A DNA stretch of 64,000 bases from Duganella aquatilis (GCF_009674565.1 NZ_WKJL01000020.1:1-64000); one strand, 5' to 3'; positions 42,066 through 51,161 are shown, counted from the stretch's first letter. Notes: generated from the letters alone by a model not told the origin. Numbers and translations: made by a program.

Positions 42066-42883
42066 ACGTTGAAATTCAACTTGCTCAATTGCTGGGACAC
42101 AGGATCGTCCTGGTGTACGCACACTAAATTAATTCCAAACGGGAATATTTGATAGCCAAACTGTTCCAGGAAGGTGCGAATTTCGCCTTCATTGGATTTG
42201 ATCTTTTCGATCATCAATTGCGGCTTATATTTTTCAATGGATTGTGCGGCGCCGGTCAAGGCCTCCATCTCCATGCCTTCGATATCGATTTTTATAAAAT
42301 CCAGTCGTTTCAGATTCAATTGATCGATCGAGGTCATTTTGGTTCTGACACAATTCTCTTCGGTGTAATCGATCTCTTGACCAATAAATTCCGTGGTGCT
42401 TTTCTTTTTGATTTCCAGACTGCCAAAGCTCGAAGGAGCGAAGTAATTGGGCAGCGGAACAAAGATCTCGCCTTCGCTGGCGCCCACCGCAGCGAAAATC
42501 GCCCGGGCATTAAAGCAATTATTCAGGGCGATATTGCCGGCCAAAGCGTAATAAATGCGCTCCTGTGCCTCAAAGGCGATGACCTCGCCCCAGCCGTGCA
42601 TCGCCTGTGCCCATTCAATCGTATGGACCCCGATATTTGCACCGCAGTCGATGGCCACGACCCCATTGCCAAAATTCTGCCGCCTGCTCATCAGCAACTG
42701 AACGGCGAAGTCAATTTCCTGGGGATCAAATGCCGACGTGTTCAATAATTGAAATCCAACGCCATATCCGCCGCCACTTTGCGTGATGCGATAATCGTGC
42801 CTGTTAACCAGCATAGAACCGTGGTTTGTGCTTGCTAGTACAAAAGCTATGGGCCGCAAATTTTTCACTTTGGTGCACTCCAT
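42062..42883 (-). CDS. FkbM-family methyltransferase
   Basis: A 273-residue methyltransferase. The SAM-binding motif is 'VVAIDCGANIGVHT' (residues 75-88), followed by 'EVIAFEAQERIYYALAGNIA' and 'LDFIKIDIEGMEMEAL', both typical of FkbM proteins that O-methylate sugars or small molecules. Base composition is far below its neighbours: 35% GC in 42181-42240 and 40% in 42301-42360 by hand count. This points to recent acquisition, perhaps linked to surface polysaccharide variation. The gene is alone, with no glycosyltransferase beside it. Its stop overlaps that of the plus-strand binding-protein gene in TTAA (42062-42065). Confidence 0.88.
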   Translation of the reverse strand: MECTKVKNLRPIAFVLASTNHGSMLVNRHDYRITQSGGGYGVGFQLLNTSAFDPQEIDFAVQLLMSRRQNFGNGVVAIDCGANIGVHTIEWAQAMHGWGEVIAFEAQERIYYALAGNIALNNCFNARAIFAAVGASEGEIFVPLPNYFAPSSFGSLEIKKKSTTEFIGQEIDYTEENCVRTKMTSIDQLNLKRLDFIKIDIEGMEMEALTGAAQSIEKYKPQLMIEKIKSNEGEIRTFLEQFGYQIFPFGINLVCVHQDDPVSQQLSKLNFNV

Positions 42884-43007
42884 CCATATTTAGGCTGATT
42901 GATCAACCGCGATCATCACGGCGTTCCTTACTCCGCAGCAATACTATAGCGCCTTCTCCTGCAAGGCAAGTACACTGACCCTATTCAAAAAGGCGGTTGA
43001 GGTCAAC

Positions 43008-43640
43008 ATGCGCTATATCGATTTCAGTTCGTGGCAAGGGGCGATAACCACGATCGTTGGCTTGGCGGTATTCACCCTGCTGGGCGTGGGCATCCGCCTG
43101 CTGATGATGCACTCCATTCAGCAACGCCGCGAACGCATGAATCGCCAGATCAACGAACGGCTGAAAACGCTGATTTCCGCCTACCGCACCCTGGGCGGCT
43201 CTTTCACCGGACAACTGACCGTCGATCCGACCCATCTGCGCGACTTGCGCGCCGCGGGGCAATCTGGCTCTGAGCGCTCGCGCCGCATACGGGATGCAGT
43301 CGAGGCCGCCTTGGCGGATATTCTGCTGCTCGGGACTGAAGAACATTGCCGGCTGGCAGGGCAGGCGGCGGCCGATCTGGCAGCGGGCCGCCCCATCCAT
43401 ACGGCGGAACTGGTCATCTCCCTGCGCAGCTTTATCCGCACCGCGCTTGACCTGGTGGCGATACCGGAGGACGTTATTGTTCCGCTGCAGGGGCCGGCCC
43501 GGGCGCAAAGCAGCAGTCGCGGCAAGGATGATGCGGAGAAGAGCGGCAACAAGCAGGCCGGCGGCGGCAACGCTGGCGCCGGCATGGAAATGGTGTTGGC
43601 GCCGGGCGGTGGGCACAGGGATGTCGACGGGACGGCTTAG
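43008..43640 (+). CDS. Hypothetical single-pass membrane protein
   Basis: A 210-residue protein with GAGG 5 bases before ATG 43008. One membrane helix (residues 12-32, 'AITTIVGLAVFTLLGVGIRL') is followed by a basic, helical cytoplasmic domain ('QQRRERMNRQINERLKTLIS', 'ALADILLLGTEEHCRLAGQA') and a low-complexity Gly/Ser/Lys tail from about residue 165. I do not recognise the family. It is flanked by the FkbM gene and the tRNA-Phe gene, and its stop lies 10 bases before the tRNA terminator hairpin. Confidence 0.7.
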   Translation: MRYIDFSSWQGAITTIVGLAVFTLLGVGIRLLMMHSIQQRRERMNRQINERLKTLISAYRTLGGSFTGQLTVDPTHLRDLRAAGQSGSERSRRIRDAVEAALADILLLGTEEHCRLAGQAAADLAAGRPIHTAELVISLRSFIRTALDLVAIPEDVIVPLQGPARAQSSSRGKDDAEKSGNKQAGGGNAGAGMEMVLAPGGGHRDVDGTA

Positions 43641-43645
43641 ATAGC

Positions 43646-43669
43646 AAAAACGCCACCCGAAGGTGGCGT
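43646..43669 (-). terminator. Terminator of tRNA-Phe
   Basis: ACGCCACC (43650-43657) pairs with GGTGGCGT (43662-43669) around CGAA. On the minus strand the stem is followed by TTTT (43649-43646). It lies 10 bases downstream of the tRNA 3' end and may also stop transcription from the plus-strand gene ending at 43640. Confidence 0.75.
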
Positions 43670-43679
43670 TCTGAATTCT

Positions 43680-43755
43680 TGGTGGCCCGGGGCGGAATCG
43701 AACCACCGACACAAGGATTTTCAATCCTCTGCTCTACCAACTGAGCTACCAGGCC
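43680..43755 (-). tRNA. tRNA-Phe (anticodon GAA)
   Basis: A 76-base cloverleaf. The acceptor stem GGCCTGG (from 43755) pairs with CCGGGCC (43690-43684) with one G-T pair; discriminator A and an encoded CCA (43682-43680) follow. The D-loop has AGCTCAGTTGGTAGAGC. The anticodon stem AGGAT/ATCCT encloses loop TTGAAAA with GAA, reading UUC/UUU. The T-arm has GGTTCGATTCC. A terminator follows at once. It is the only tRNA gene seen in the window. Confidence 0.97.
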
Positions 43756-43877
43756 AAGGGCCGCAATTATAGCGACCGCCGGCCGGGTTTGGCAAGAGCC
43801 CGCCTCCATTTTGTTGACAGCCCCATGGCGGAGGGATTAATTTAGCCAATTAGACAATCTCATCAGACAAGGACGAT

Positions 43878-45278
43878 ATGAAGACGGCGGCTTGGTGGTT
43901 GGCGGGTTTGGCGATGGCGGGCGCGGCGCAGGGCGCGGAGCTGACGCCGGTGCAAAAGCAGATGCGGTCGATCTACCAGGAGCTGGTGGAGACCAACACC
44001 ACCAACTCGGTCGGCTCCTGCACGGTGGCGGCGCAGAAGATGGCCAGGCGGCTGAAAGCCGGCGGCTTCAAGGACAGCGAGCTGCAAATCCTGATTCCTC
44101 CCGGCGGTCCGGCCAAGGGCAACCTGATCGCGCGCCTGAAGGGCGACGGCAGCAAGAAGCCGCTGCTGCTGCTGGCCCACATCGACGTGGTGGAGGCCAA
44201 GCGCGAGGACTGGGAGCGCGATCCGTTCAAGCTGGTCGAAGAAAACGGCATGTTCTACGCGCGCGGCGCGTCCGACGACAAGGCCATGGCGGCGTCCTTC
44301 GTCAACAATATGCTGCTCTATAAAAAAGAGAAGCTGCCGCTGAAGCGCGACATCATCCTGGCGCTGACCTGCGACGAGGAGCTGGTGCCATCCAAGTTTG
44401 ACGGCGCCGAGTACCTGGTCAACCACCACCGGGCACTGATCGACGCCGAAATCGCGCTGAACGAAGGCGGCGGCGGCCTGCTGGACAAGGACGGCAAGCC
44501 GGTCCGCCACGGCATCCAGGCCGGCGAGAAGATTTACCAGAGCTTCCAGCTGGAGGTGACCAATCCCGGCGGCCACAGTTCGGCGCCGTTCAAGGACAAC
44601 GCGATCTATCGCCTGGCCGACGGCCTGTCGCGCCTCGGCCAGTTCTCCTTCCCGTTCAAGCTGTCGCCGGTGACGCGCGCCTACTACGAGCGCATGTCGA
44701 CGATTGAGAAGGGGCAGGTGGCCGATGACATGAAGGCCATCCTGCAGGATCCGCCGGATCAGGCGGCGCTGGACCGGCTGTACGCGGTCAGCCCGGTACA
44801 CAACTCCACCGTGCGCACCACCTGCGTGGCGACCAAGGTCGATGCCGGTCACGCCGACAATGCGCTGCCGCAGCGCGCCCGCGCCGCGGTCAACTGCCGC
44901 ATCCTGCCGGGCGAGCCGATCGCCGAGGTGCAGGCGACCTTGCAGCGCGTGGTGGCCGACGACAAGATCAAGATCACCCGCATCGGCGACGGCGTCGACG
45001 GCCCGATGCCGCCCATGACGCCGCTGCTGATGAAGGCGGTGGAGGAGATCAGCAACGATATGTGGCCGGGCGTGCCGGTGGTGCCGGCCATGTCCACCGG
45101 CGGCACCGACGGCCGCTTCCTGAACAACGCCGGCATCTGGACCTACGGCATCAGCGGCATGTTCCACGGCCCGGAAGGCAGCGGCGCGCACGGCCTGAAT
45201 GAGCACATTCGCGTCAAGTCGCTGTACGACGGCCAGGAATACCTGTACCGCCTCGGCAAGCGCCTGGCGACGGAATAA
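43878..45278 (+). CDS. Secreted M20-family metallopeptidase
   Basis: A 466-residue protein with signal peptide ('WWLAGLAMAGAAQGAE'). Zinc ligands of the M20 carboxypeptidase family are visible: His101 in 'LLLAHIDVVEA', Asp133/134 in 'GASDDKAM', the Glu pair 167/168 in 'TCDEEL', Glu196 in 'ALNEGGGG', and a C-terminal His438 in 'AHGLNEH'. The dimerisation domain lies between about 215 and 330. It likely removes C-terminal amino acids from peptides, or acts on di/tripeptides, in the periplasm. Single-gene unit after AAGGA; downstream is a perfect 94-base palindrome shared with the convergent amylase gene. Confidence 0.92.
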   Translation: MKTAAWWLAGLAMAGAAQGAELTPVQKQMRSIYQELVETNTTNSVGSCTVAAQKMARRLKAGGFKDSELQILIPPGGPAKGNLIARLKGDGSKKPLLLLAHIDVVEAKREDWERDPFKLVEENGMFYARGASDDKAMAASFVNNMLLYKKEKLPLKRDIILALTCDEELVPSKFDGAEYLVNHHRALIDAEIALNEGGGGLLDKDGKPVRHGIQAGEKIYQSFQLEVTNPGGHSSAPFKDNAIYRLADGLSRLGQFSFPFKLSPVTRAYYERMSTIEKGQVADDMKAILQDPPDQAALDRLYAVSPVHNSTVRTTCVATKVDAGHADNALPQRARAAVNCRILPGEPIAEVQATLQRVVADDKIKITRIGDGVDGPMPPMTPLLMKAVEEISNDMWPGVPVVPAMSTGGTDGRFLNNAGIWTYGISGMFHGPEGSGAHGLNEHIRVKSLYDGQEYLYRLGKRLATE

Positions 45279-45280
45279 AC

Positions 45281-45374
45281 AAACCGGGGTCAGTTCTGCC
45301 AATCGCACACGAGCCCTGCCGTAGCGACCGCTACGGCAGGGCTCGTGTGCGATTGGCAGAACTGACCCCGGTTT
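45281..45374. repeat. Perfect inverted repeat filling a convergent gap
   Basis: Bases 45281-45326 are the exact reverse complement of 45329-45374 (46 of 46), with AC as the only loop. The element occupies the whole gap between the M20 stop (45278) and the amylase stop (45375). The outer ends are AAACCGGGGTCAG and CTGACCCCGGTTT, with T-rich flanks, so it can act as an intrinsic terminator in both directions. The GGGTCAG core is shared with 28633-28647 and 58051-58078. Perfect arms of this length can extrude as a cruciform. Confidence 0.9.
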
Positions 45375-46664
45375 TTATTCAGGAACGATGATGCGCCAGC
45401 GCCACGGCTTCAGTACGGCCTGGCCTTCGCCGGCCAGCTTGTACTTCTGCACCTGGCTGGTCGGGTTGACGATCACGCGCAGGTTGTTGGGGCCCTGCTG
45501 GCGCTTGAAGGCAAACAGCTGTTCGTTGCCGACATCGAGCAGTTGCACCGCGCCGCCCGAGGCGCCGTTCCACAGCGCCGGGTTCTGCTTCTTCAGCGCA
45601 TTCAGGCCGGCGTAGAAGCCTTCCAGTTCGTAGTTCTTCCAGTCGATCGGATCCTTTTCGAAGAACTCCAGCTTCTTGTCCAGCCGCGATTCCTGGCCGT
45701 TGTAGATCAGCGGGATGCCGGGCAGGGTGTAGCTCAGCACCGTCATCGCGCCCCACGCCGGGCCGTACAGATCCTTGTCCGCGCCTTCCCACGAATTGAT
45801 GTCGTGGTTGTTGGTGAACTGCAGGCGGTAGGCGTCGCGCGGGAAGGTCTTCGGCGGATTGGTGACGTAGGCGCGCAGTTCGGCGGCGCCGGCTTCGCCC
45901 TTGCCGATCTTCTTCATGATGCCGTTCAGCGGCCAGTCGTAGCTGGCGTCGAAGGCTTTGTCGTGCAGGGCCGGTTCGTTCCATTCGGCCAGCATGAACA
46001 CCGGCTTGATCTTGTCCAGCTGCGCGCGCGCCTGGTCCCAGAACGCGGTCGGCACCAGGCCGGCCGCATCGCAGCGGAAGCCGTCGATGCCGGTTTCCTT
46101 GACCCAGTAGGCCATGGCGTCCGTCATGCCCTTCCACAGCTCCTTGTTGTCGTAATCGAGGCCGACCACGTCGCTCCATTCCTCGGTGCCGCCGGCTTCG
46201 TTCTTGAAGGTGACGGAGTAGATCTCACCCTTGTCGTTCTTCTTGAACCAGTCCGGGTGCTGCGTCACCCACGGGTTGTCCCACGCCGTGTGGTTGCCCA
46301 CCCAGTCGATGATCACGTGCATGCCCAGCGTGTGCGCCTGCCTGGTCAGCTTGCGCAGGTCGTCGATGCTGCCGTAGTCCGGATTGACGGCGGTGTAGTC
46401 CTGCACCGCGTAGTAGCTGCCCAGCGTGCCCTTGTGGTTCTTCTGGCCGATCGGATGGATCGGCATCAGCCAGACGATGTCCACGCCCATCTGCTTGAGG
46501 CGCGGCAGGCTGGCGGTGACCGCGTTCAGCGTGCCTTCCTTGCTGAACTGGCGCGGATTGACTTCATACACGTTGGAGCTGCGCGACCACGCCGGGTGTT
46601 TCGGTTCGGCGTGGGCGGCGGTGAATAACGTCGCCAGGATCAGCGAGGCGGCAAGCTTTTTCAT
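45375..46664 (-). CDS. Secreted alpha-amylase family glycosidase (GH13)
   Basis: A 429-residue enzyme with signal peptide ('ASLILATLFTAAHAE'). The GH13 regions are complete: region I 'DWVGNHT', region II 'GFRCDAAGLVP' (nucleophile Asp199), region III 'FMLAEWNEP' (acid Glu227), and region IV 'FTNNHDINS' (Asp288). It should hydrolyse alpha-1,4-glucans, complementing the surface pullulanase at 22236. It starts 8 bases after the S9 peptidase gene (46673) on the same strand, so the two are probably one transcription unit. It ends at the palindrome 45281-45374. Confidence 0.93.
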   Translation of the reverse strand: MKKLAASLILATLFTAAHAEPKHPAWSRSSNVYEVNPRQFSKEGTLNAVTASLPRLKQMGVDIVWLMPIHPIGQKNHKGTLGSYYAVQDYTAVNPDYGSIDDLRKLTRQAHTLGMHVIIDWVGNHTAWDNPWVTQHPDWFKKNDKGEIYSVTFKNEAGGTEEWSDVVGLDYDNKELWKGMTDAMAYWVKETGIDGFRCDAAGLVPTAFWDQARAQLDKIKPVFMLAEWNEPALHDKAFDASYDWPLNGIMKKIGKGEAGAAELRAYVTNPPKTFPRDAYRLQFTNNHDINSWEGADKDLYGPAWGAMTVLSYTLPGIPLIYNGQESRLDKKLEFFEKDPIDWKNYELEGFYAGLNALKKQNPALWNGASGGAVQLLDVGNEQLFAFKRQQGPNNLRVIVNPTSQVQKYKLAGEGQAVLKPWRWRIIVPE

Positions 46665-46672
46665 AGAGTCCC

Positions 46673-49042
46673 TTATTTCAGCGTGCGTTCAAACAGTTGG
46701 TAGATGCGGCGGTATTCGTCGTACCACGATTCAGGATGCACGAAGCCGTGGCGTTCCAGCGGATACGGCGCCAGTTCCCAGTTGTCCTTTTTCAGTTCGA
46801 TGAAGCGTTGCGCCATGCGCACCGAATCCTGGAAGAAGACGTTATCGTCGATCATGCCATGGGCGATCAGCAGATTGCCTTTCAGCTGGTCGGCGTATTC
46901 GATCGGCGACGACACCTTGTACGCTTCCGGGTCCAGCTCCGGCGTGTTCAGGATGTTGGCGGTGTATTCATGGTTGTAGGTGGTCCAGTCGGTGACGGGA
47001 CGCAGCGCTGCGCCGGACTTGAACTGGTCCGGTGCGCGCAGCAGCGCCATGAAGGTCATGAAGCCGCCGTAGCTGCCGCCGTAGATGCCGACGTTCCTGG
47101 CATCGCCCTGTTGATTGGCGACCATCCAGTTCAGGCCATCGACGTAGTCCTCCAGTTCCGGGTGGCCCATCTGGCGATAGATCGCGGTGCGCCAGTTGCG
47201 GCCATAGCCCAGCGAGGCGCGGTAGTCCATGTCCAGCACGATGTAGCCCTTCTGCACCAGCAGGTTGTGGAACATCTGCTCGCGGAAGTAAACCGGATAG
47301 CGCTTGGTTACGTTCTGCAGGTAGCCGGCGCCGTGCACGAACATCACCACCGGATATTTTTTGCCCGCTTCCAGCGTGGCCGGGCGATACAGCTTGGCCC
47401 AGACCGGATCGGCGCCGTGGGTCGACGGCACCGGCACGATCTGCGGTTCGATCCACTCGCGCGCCTTGTAGTCGGCGCTGCGGGTATCGGTCAGCTGGGT
47501 GACCTTGCCGCCGCTGCTGGACACGGTGCCGATCTGCGTCGGCATGTAGGCGCTGGAGTAGCGCACCAGCAGCTTGTGGCCGTCCGGCGACAGCGAGAAG
47601 CCTTCGACGCCGCCCAGCGAGGTCAGTTCCTTCAGCGCGCCATCCCTGGTGCTGGTCGAGCAGACTTCATAGGTGCCCGGCAGTTTTGGATTGCACATGA
47701 AGTAGGCGGTCTGGCCGTCCGATGACCAGGTGACGTTGGACTCTTCCCATTTGCCCGAGGTCAGCGCGCGCGACTTGCCGTCGGCAGTGCGCAGGTACAG
47801 GTGGCCGTAGCCGCTTTCTTCCGACTCGTACCACAGCGTGCTGTTGTCAGGCTGCCAGCCGAAGTCGTTGCCGCGGTTGTTGACCCAGGCGGTGTCGCTC
47901 AGGCGGTGCAGCGGTTGCAGCTTGGCGGCGGCCAAATCGACAGACGCGATCCAGCGGTCCTTGTTGTCGATGGCCTGCGCCATGACTGCGACCCTGGCGC
48001 CGTTGGCGCTCCAGCGGATCGAGTCTTCGCGTCCTTCGAAGCGCACGGCGCGATTGCCTTTCAGCGCATCGAGTTTCTGTGCGGCGCGCATCGCGGCCAG
48101 CGGATCTTCCTTGATGCCCGGCAGGTCGTCGAGCGACAGGTCGGTCACCTTGCGCGTCGCCACTTCCACCAGTTTCAGATGGTGTGACAGCGGGCCGGCT
48201 TCGCTCACGCGTTTGCGTTCGTCGTCGGTTTCCTCGTAGCCCGATTCGGTCACGTATTTCGGCAGCTTGCCGACGCGGCGCTTGTCGCCGTCCTTGGCGG
48301 CGGTGACCACCAGCAGGTAACGGCCGTCCGGCGACAGCGAGCTGGTTTCGATGGTGACCTTGTCGCCCAGGTAGATCGGCTGCGGCGCGCGGGTGGCGTC
48401 GGCGGCGCGGTCGGCGTTGCGCTGGTCGCGCGTGTCGTCCTTGTCCTTCTTCAGCTGCGCCAGCGTGGAGATCAGGCGCAGTTGCATGTCGCGGCGGAAG
48501 TCGGCGTCCGGCGCCGCATCAGGATCCTTGGCGGTGCGCAGCAGCGCGACCGGCGACACCAGGCGTTCGCTGCGGCTCCAGCTGAACCAGTCGCTGCCGA
48601 CGCGGAACTGCACGTGGTTGCCATCGGCGGCGTATTGCGCGTCGGCGGCCGGCGTGGTGCCGCGCACGATCTGCGTCAGCGCGCCGGTTTTCAGGTCGCG
48701 TTCAAACAGGTCGCCGTTGCGCAGCAGGACGGCGCGCGTGCGTTCGCGGTTGTAGAGCGGATCGGCGCTATCGAGGTTGGCCAGCTGCTTTTCTTCCACG
48801 ACCTTGGCGGCGGCGCCATTGATCTGGTAAGTGTCGCGCAGCGCGGAGCCGCTGCGTTTCTGCTTGAAGTACACCTGGCGGCTGTCCCAGCCCCACCATG
48901 CCGATTCAACCGGATTGCCGATCCAGTCCGGATTGGCCATGGCTTGATCGAGCGTGATGGGCGTTGGTGCGGCGGTGGCGGTATGGGCGGCAGTGGCATG
49001 GACCGCGATGGCGGTCGCCAGGAGTGGCAGTACAAAACGCAT
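46673..49042 (-). CDS. Secreted S9-family peptidase (DPP4-like)
   Basis: A 789-residue protein with signal peptide ('LLATAIAVHATAAHTATA'). The eight-bladed propeller covers residues 30-520. The hydrolase domain carries Ser657 in 'GGSYGGFM', an Asp pair 732/733 in 'GMIDDNV', and His765 in 'LERHGFVH'. Length and motifs fit the DPP4-like S9B group, which releases dipeptides after Pro or Ala, though the Glu-Glu dipeptide-binding motif was not located. It is upstream of, and 8 bases from, the GH13 amylase gene, a peptidase-amylase pairing common in this group of bacteria. Confidence 0.92.
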   Translation of the reverse strand: MRFVLPLLATAIAVHATAAHTATAAPTPITLDQAMANPDWIGNPVESAWWGWDSRQVYFKQKRSGSALRDTYQINGAAAKVVEEKQLANLDSADPLYNRERTRAVLLRNGDLFERDLKTGALTQIVRGTTPAADAQYAADGNHVQFRVGSDWFSWSRSERLVSPVALLRTAKDPDAAPDADFRRDMQLRLISTLAQLKKDKDDTRDQRNADRAADATRAPQPIYLGDKVTIETSSLSPDGRYLLVVTAAKDGDKRRVGKLPKYVTESGYEETDDERKRVSEAGPLSHHLKLVEVATRKVTDLSLDDLPGIKEDPLAAMRAAQKLDALKGNRAVRFEGREDSIRWSANGARVAVMAQAIDNKDRWIASVDLAAAKLQPLHRLSDTAWVNNRGNDFGWQPDNSTLWYESEESGYGHLYLRTADGKSRALTSGKWEESNVTWSSDGQTAYFMCNPKLPGTYEVCSTSTRDGALKELTSLGGVEGFSLSPDGHKLLVRYSSAYMPTQIGTVSSSGGKVTQLTDTRSADYKAREWIEPQIVPVPSTHGADPVWAKLYRPATLEAGKKYPVVMFVHGAGYLQNVTKRYPVYFREQMFHNLLVQKGYIVLDMDYRASLGYGRNWRTAIYRQMGHPELEDYVDGLNWMVANQQGDARNVGIYGGSYGGFMTFMALLRAPDQFKSGAALRPVTDWTTYNHEYTANILNTPELDPEAYKVSSPIEYADQLKGNLLIAHGMIDDNVFFQDSVRMAQRFIELKKDNWELAPYPLERHGFVHPESWYDEYRRIYQLFERTLK

Positions 49043-49114
49043 TGATAGTTTCGCTTTGAGGTTGGGTGAACGGGAGCACCGGATTGCAGCGCGTCCCAGA
49101 TTCTAGCCCATGGA

Positions 49115-50518
49115 TTAGTTGCGGGCTATCTTGTCGGTTTGCCCATGGCCGGCATCGGGGCCGCCACGGCGCGGCGCCAGCCGCAACGCCAGCATCAGGA
49201 TGGCGCCCGCCGCCAGATACAGCAGGATCAGGCCGGCCAGCATGGCGGCGCTGTCGCCCCAGGCCAGCATGCGCTCGCTGAGCGCCGGCCCCAGTGCGCC
49301 GCCCATCACGCCGATGCTGCCCACCAGCGCGATGCCGATGGCGGCGCGGCGGCGGTTCAGCAGGCCGGTGAGGATGGCCACCAGCAGCGGCGCGCCGGCC
49401 GCCACGCCCACCGTTGCCAGCGTCAGTCCGGCCAGCGACCAGGCCAGGCCATTGTCGGCGGCGATGGCCAGTCCCAGGCCACCGGCCGCCAGCACCATGC
49501 AGGCGATGAAATGGCCGCGCCGTTCGCGCCGGCGGTCGGAGTCGTAGCCGATCAAAATCATGCCGATCACGGCGGCCAGGCCGGGCACAAAGGCCAGCAG
49601 GCCAGGCTGCGTATTGCTGGCCGATCCCCAGCGCTGCATCAGCGTCGGCGACCAGAAGATCAGCGCGTAGCTGGCGGCCATCAGCAGCAGGTTGGCCAGG
49701 GCCAGCAAGGCGATCGATGGCTGGCGCGCCAAGGCCCAGGCGGTGGCGAAGGGCGAGGGCGGCGCGCTGTCGCTGTCCTCATCTTCGCCGTCGCTGAGCG
49801 CCTGTTCGTCGCGCTCCAGATCCTGCTCCACCATCTGCTGTTCGAACGACGACAGCCAGCGCGCGTCCTGCGGTCCGTCGGCGAGGAAGTACCAGGCGGC
49901 GACGCCGATCAACGCTGCCGGCAGGCCTTGCGTCAGCAGCAGCCATTGCCAGCCCTGCAGGCCGCCCAGTTGGTGCATGCCCTGCAGCGTGAGGTCGCAC
50001 AGCGGACCGGCCGCCGCGCCGGCCAGCAGCGCGGCGGCGGCGAAGATGGCGAAGACGTGCGCGCGCCGCGCGGCCGGATACCACCATGTCAGGTACAGAA
50101 TCACGCCAGGGAAGAAGCCTGCTTCAAACACGCCAAGCAGGAAGCGGAGCACATAGAACTCCACCTGCTCGCGCACGAAGGCGCCGGCGGCGGTGGTCGC
50201 GCCCCAGCACAGCATCAGGCGCAGCAAGGTTTTGCGCGCGCCGAGTTGTTCCAGCAGCAGATTGCAGGGCGCCGCGCACAGGCAGTAGGCGAGGAAGAAA
50301 AGGGCGGTGCCCCAGGTGTAGGTCTGGCGGCTGAAATCGAGATCGGCGCCCATCTGCAGCGTGGCGTAGCCGACGTTGACGCGGTCCAGATACGCCACCG
50401 CATAGCACAGCATCAGCAGCGGCAATAGCCGCCAGTTGATCTTGCGGTAGATGGCATCCATGCCGGCGGCGCCGCGCAGATGCAGTATCTTGGCGCCGGT
50501 GGCGCGATGGGTCTGCAT
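49115..50518 (-). CDS. MFS transporter of the anion:cation symporter (ACS) type
   Basis: A 467-residue, 12-helix transporter. The start is ATG 50518; ATG 50461 ('MDAIYRKINWRLLPLL') is equally plausible and closer to family length. 'LMLCYAVAYLDRVNVGYATL' after the first helix and 'VFEAGFFPGVILYLTWWYP' identify the ACS branch (phthalate/tartrate/hexuronate permeases). A charged insert 'DEDSDSAPPSP' lies in the central loop. Substrates are probably organic anions. The gene is followed by no partner, and the hemerythrin-like gene upstream on the same strand is 91 bases away. Confidence 0.85.
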   Translation of the reverse strand: MQTHRATGAKILHLRGAAGMDAIYRKINWRLLPLLMLCYAVAYLDRVNVGYATLQMGADLDFSRQTYTWGTALFFLAYCLCAAPCNLLLEQLGARKTLLRLMLCWGATTAAGAFVREQVEFYVLRFLLGVFEAGFFPGVILYLTWWYPAARRAHVFAIFAAAALLAGAAAGPLCDLTLQGMHQLGGLQGWQWLLLTQGLPAALIGVAAWYFLADGPQDARWLSSFEQQMVEQDLERDEQALSDGEDEDSDSAPPSPFATAWALARQPSIALLALANLLLMAASYALIFWSPTLMQRWGSASNTQPGLLAFVPGLAAVIGMILIGYDSDRRRERRGHFIACMVLAAGGLGLAIAADNGLAWSLAGLTLATVGVAAGAPLLVAILTGLLNRRRAAIGIALVGSIGVMGGALGPALSERMLAWGDSAAMLAGLILLYLAAGAILMLALRLAPRRGGPDAGHGQTDKIARN

Positions 50519-50609
50519 ACTGACGATATTATCCGCACGATATTGCCGAGGCAAGCGTTCGCGCACGCAAAACAACAGTGCCTGAATCTGCACCAGTTTG
50601 GCGCGTTGA

Positions 50610-51161
50610 TCAGGCCGTGGCGGCGCCGGTGCGGCGCGGACGCAGTTCCGGCCGGGAGGCCGCATCGTCGTCATCCTGCGCCAGGAATTTGCTGCCGATT
50701 TCGAACCACTCTTCGCTGGAAATGACCTTCTGCGCCAGCGGCAGCAGTTCCTGTTCTTCCTTGTCGAGCCGCTTGAGCAGGTTCTGGCAATACAGGTCGA
50801 CCGTGCGGCACAGGAACTTGCCCTGCGACGCGCTGCGGCGCATGGCGCGCCGCAGGCAGCGGTAGACGGCGTTGAGCATGGCGCTGCCACGCTTGCTCAG
50901 CGATTCCAGGTCGTTCATCAACGGCGTGCAATTGGGTTCGGCCGCGCGCACGGCCGGCATCAGGCAGGCCTCCACCTTGCGCTGATGACGCGATTCGGCA
51001 AAGCTGATCAGTTCTTTCAGTTGGGACTCGATGAACACAGGGTCGATTTCCTGTGGCCGGCGCGCGATCGACTGCACGTATTGCAGCAGACGCGAGATGA
51101 AATGGCGTTCCTTCTTTTGCTCGATAGACAGTGTCAACAAGACATAGGTGGCAGTTAGCAT
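50610..51161 (-). CDS. Hemerythrin-like helical protein
   Basis: A 183-residue protein starting at ATG 51161; an upstream frame to 51242 lacks support. The protein is all-helical and resembles hemerythrin HHE-type domains in layout: an N-terminal 'HFISRLLQYVQ', a middle 'RHQRKVEACLMP', and a C-terminal 'KEEQELLPLAQKVISSEEWF', which is like the 'EEHLLFPL' helix of HHE proteins. Not all metal-binding His are present, so iron binding is doubtful. No signal peptide. Function unknown; oxygen or NO sensing is a possibility for this fold. Confidence 0.6.
   Translation of the reverse strand: MLTATYVLLTLSIEQKKERHFISRLLQYVQSIARRPQEIDPVFIESQLKELISFAESRHQRKVEACLMPAVRAAEPNCTPLMNDLESLSKRGSAMLNAVYRCLRRAMRRSASQGKFLCRTVDLYCQNLLKRLDKEEQELLPLAQKVISSEEWFEIGSKFLAQDDDDAASRPELRPRRTGAATA

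Noticed and set aside
43680-43755. tRNA-Phe as an integration site for the low-GC FkbM gene
   Set aside because: No duplicated tRNA 3' end, integrase or mobility gene was found near 42062-43755, so integration is not claimed.
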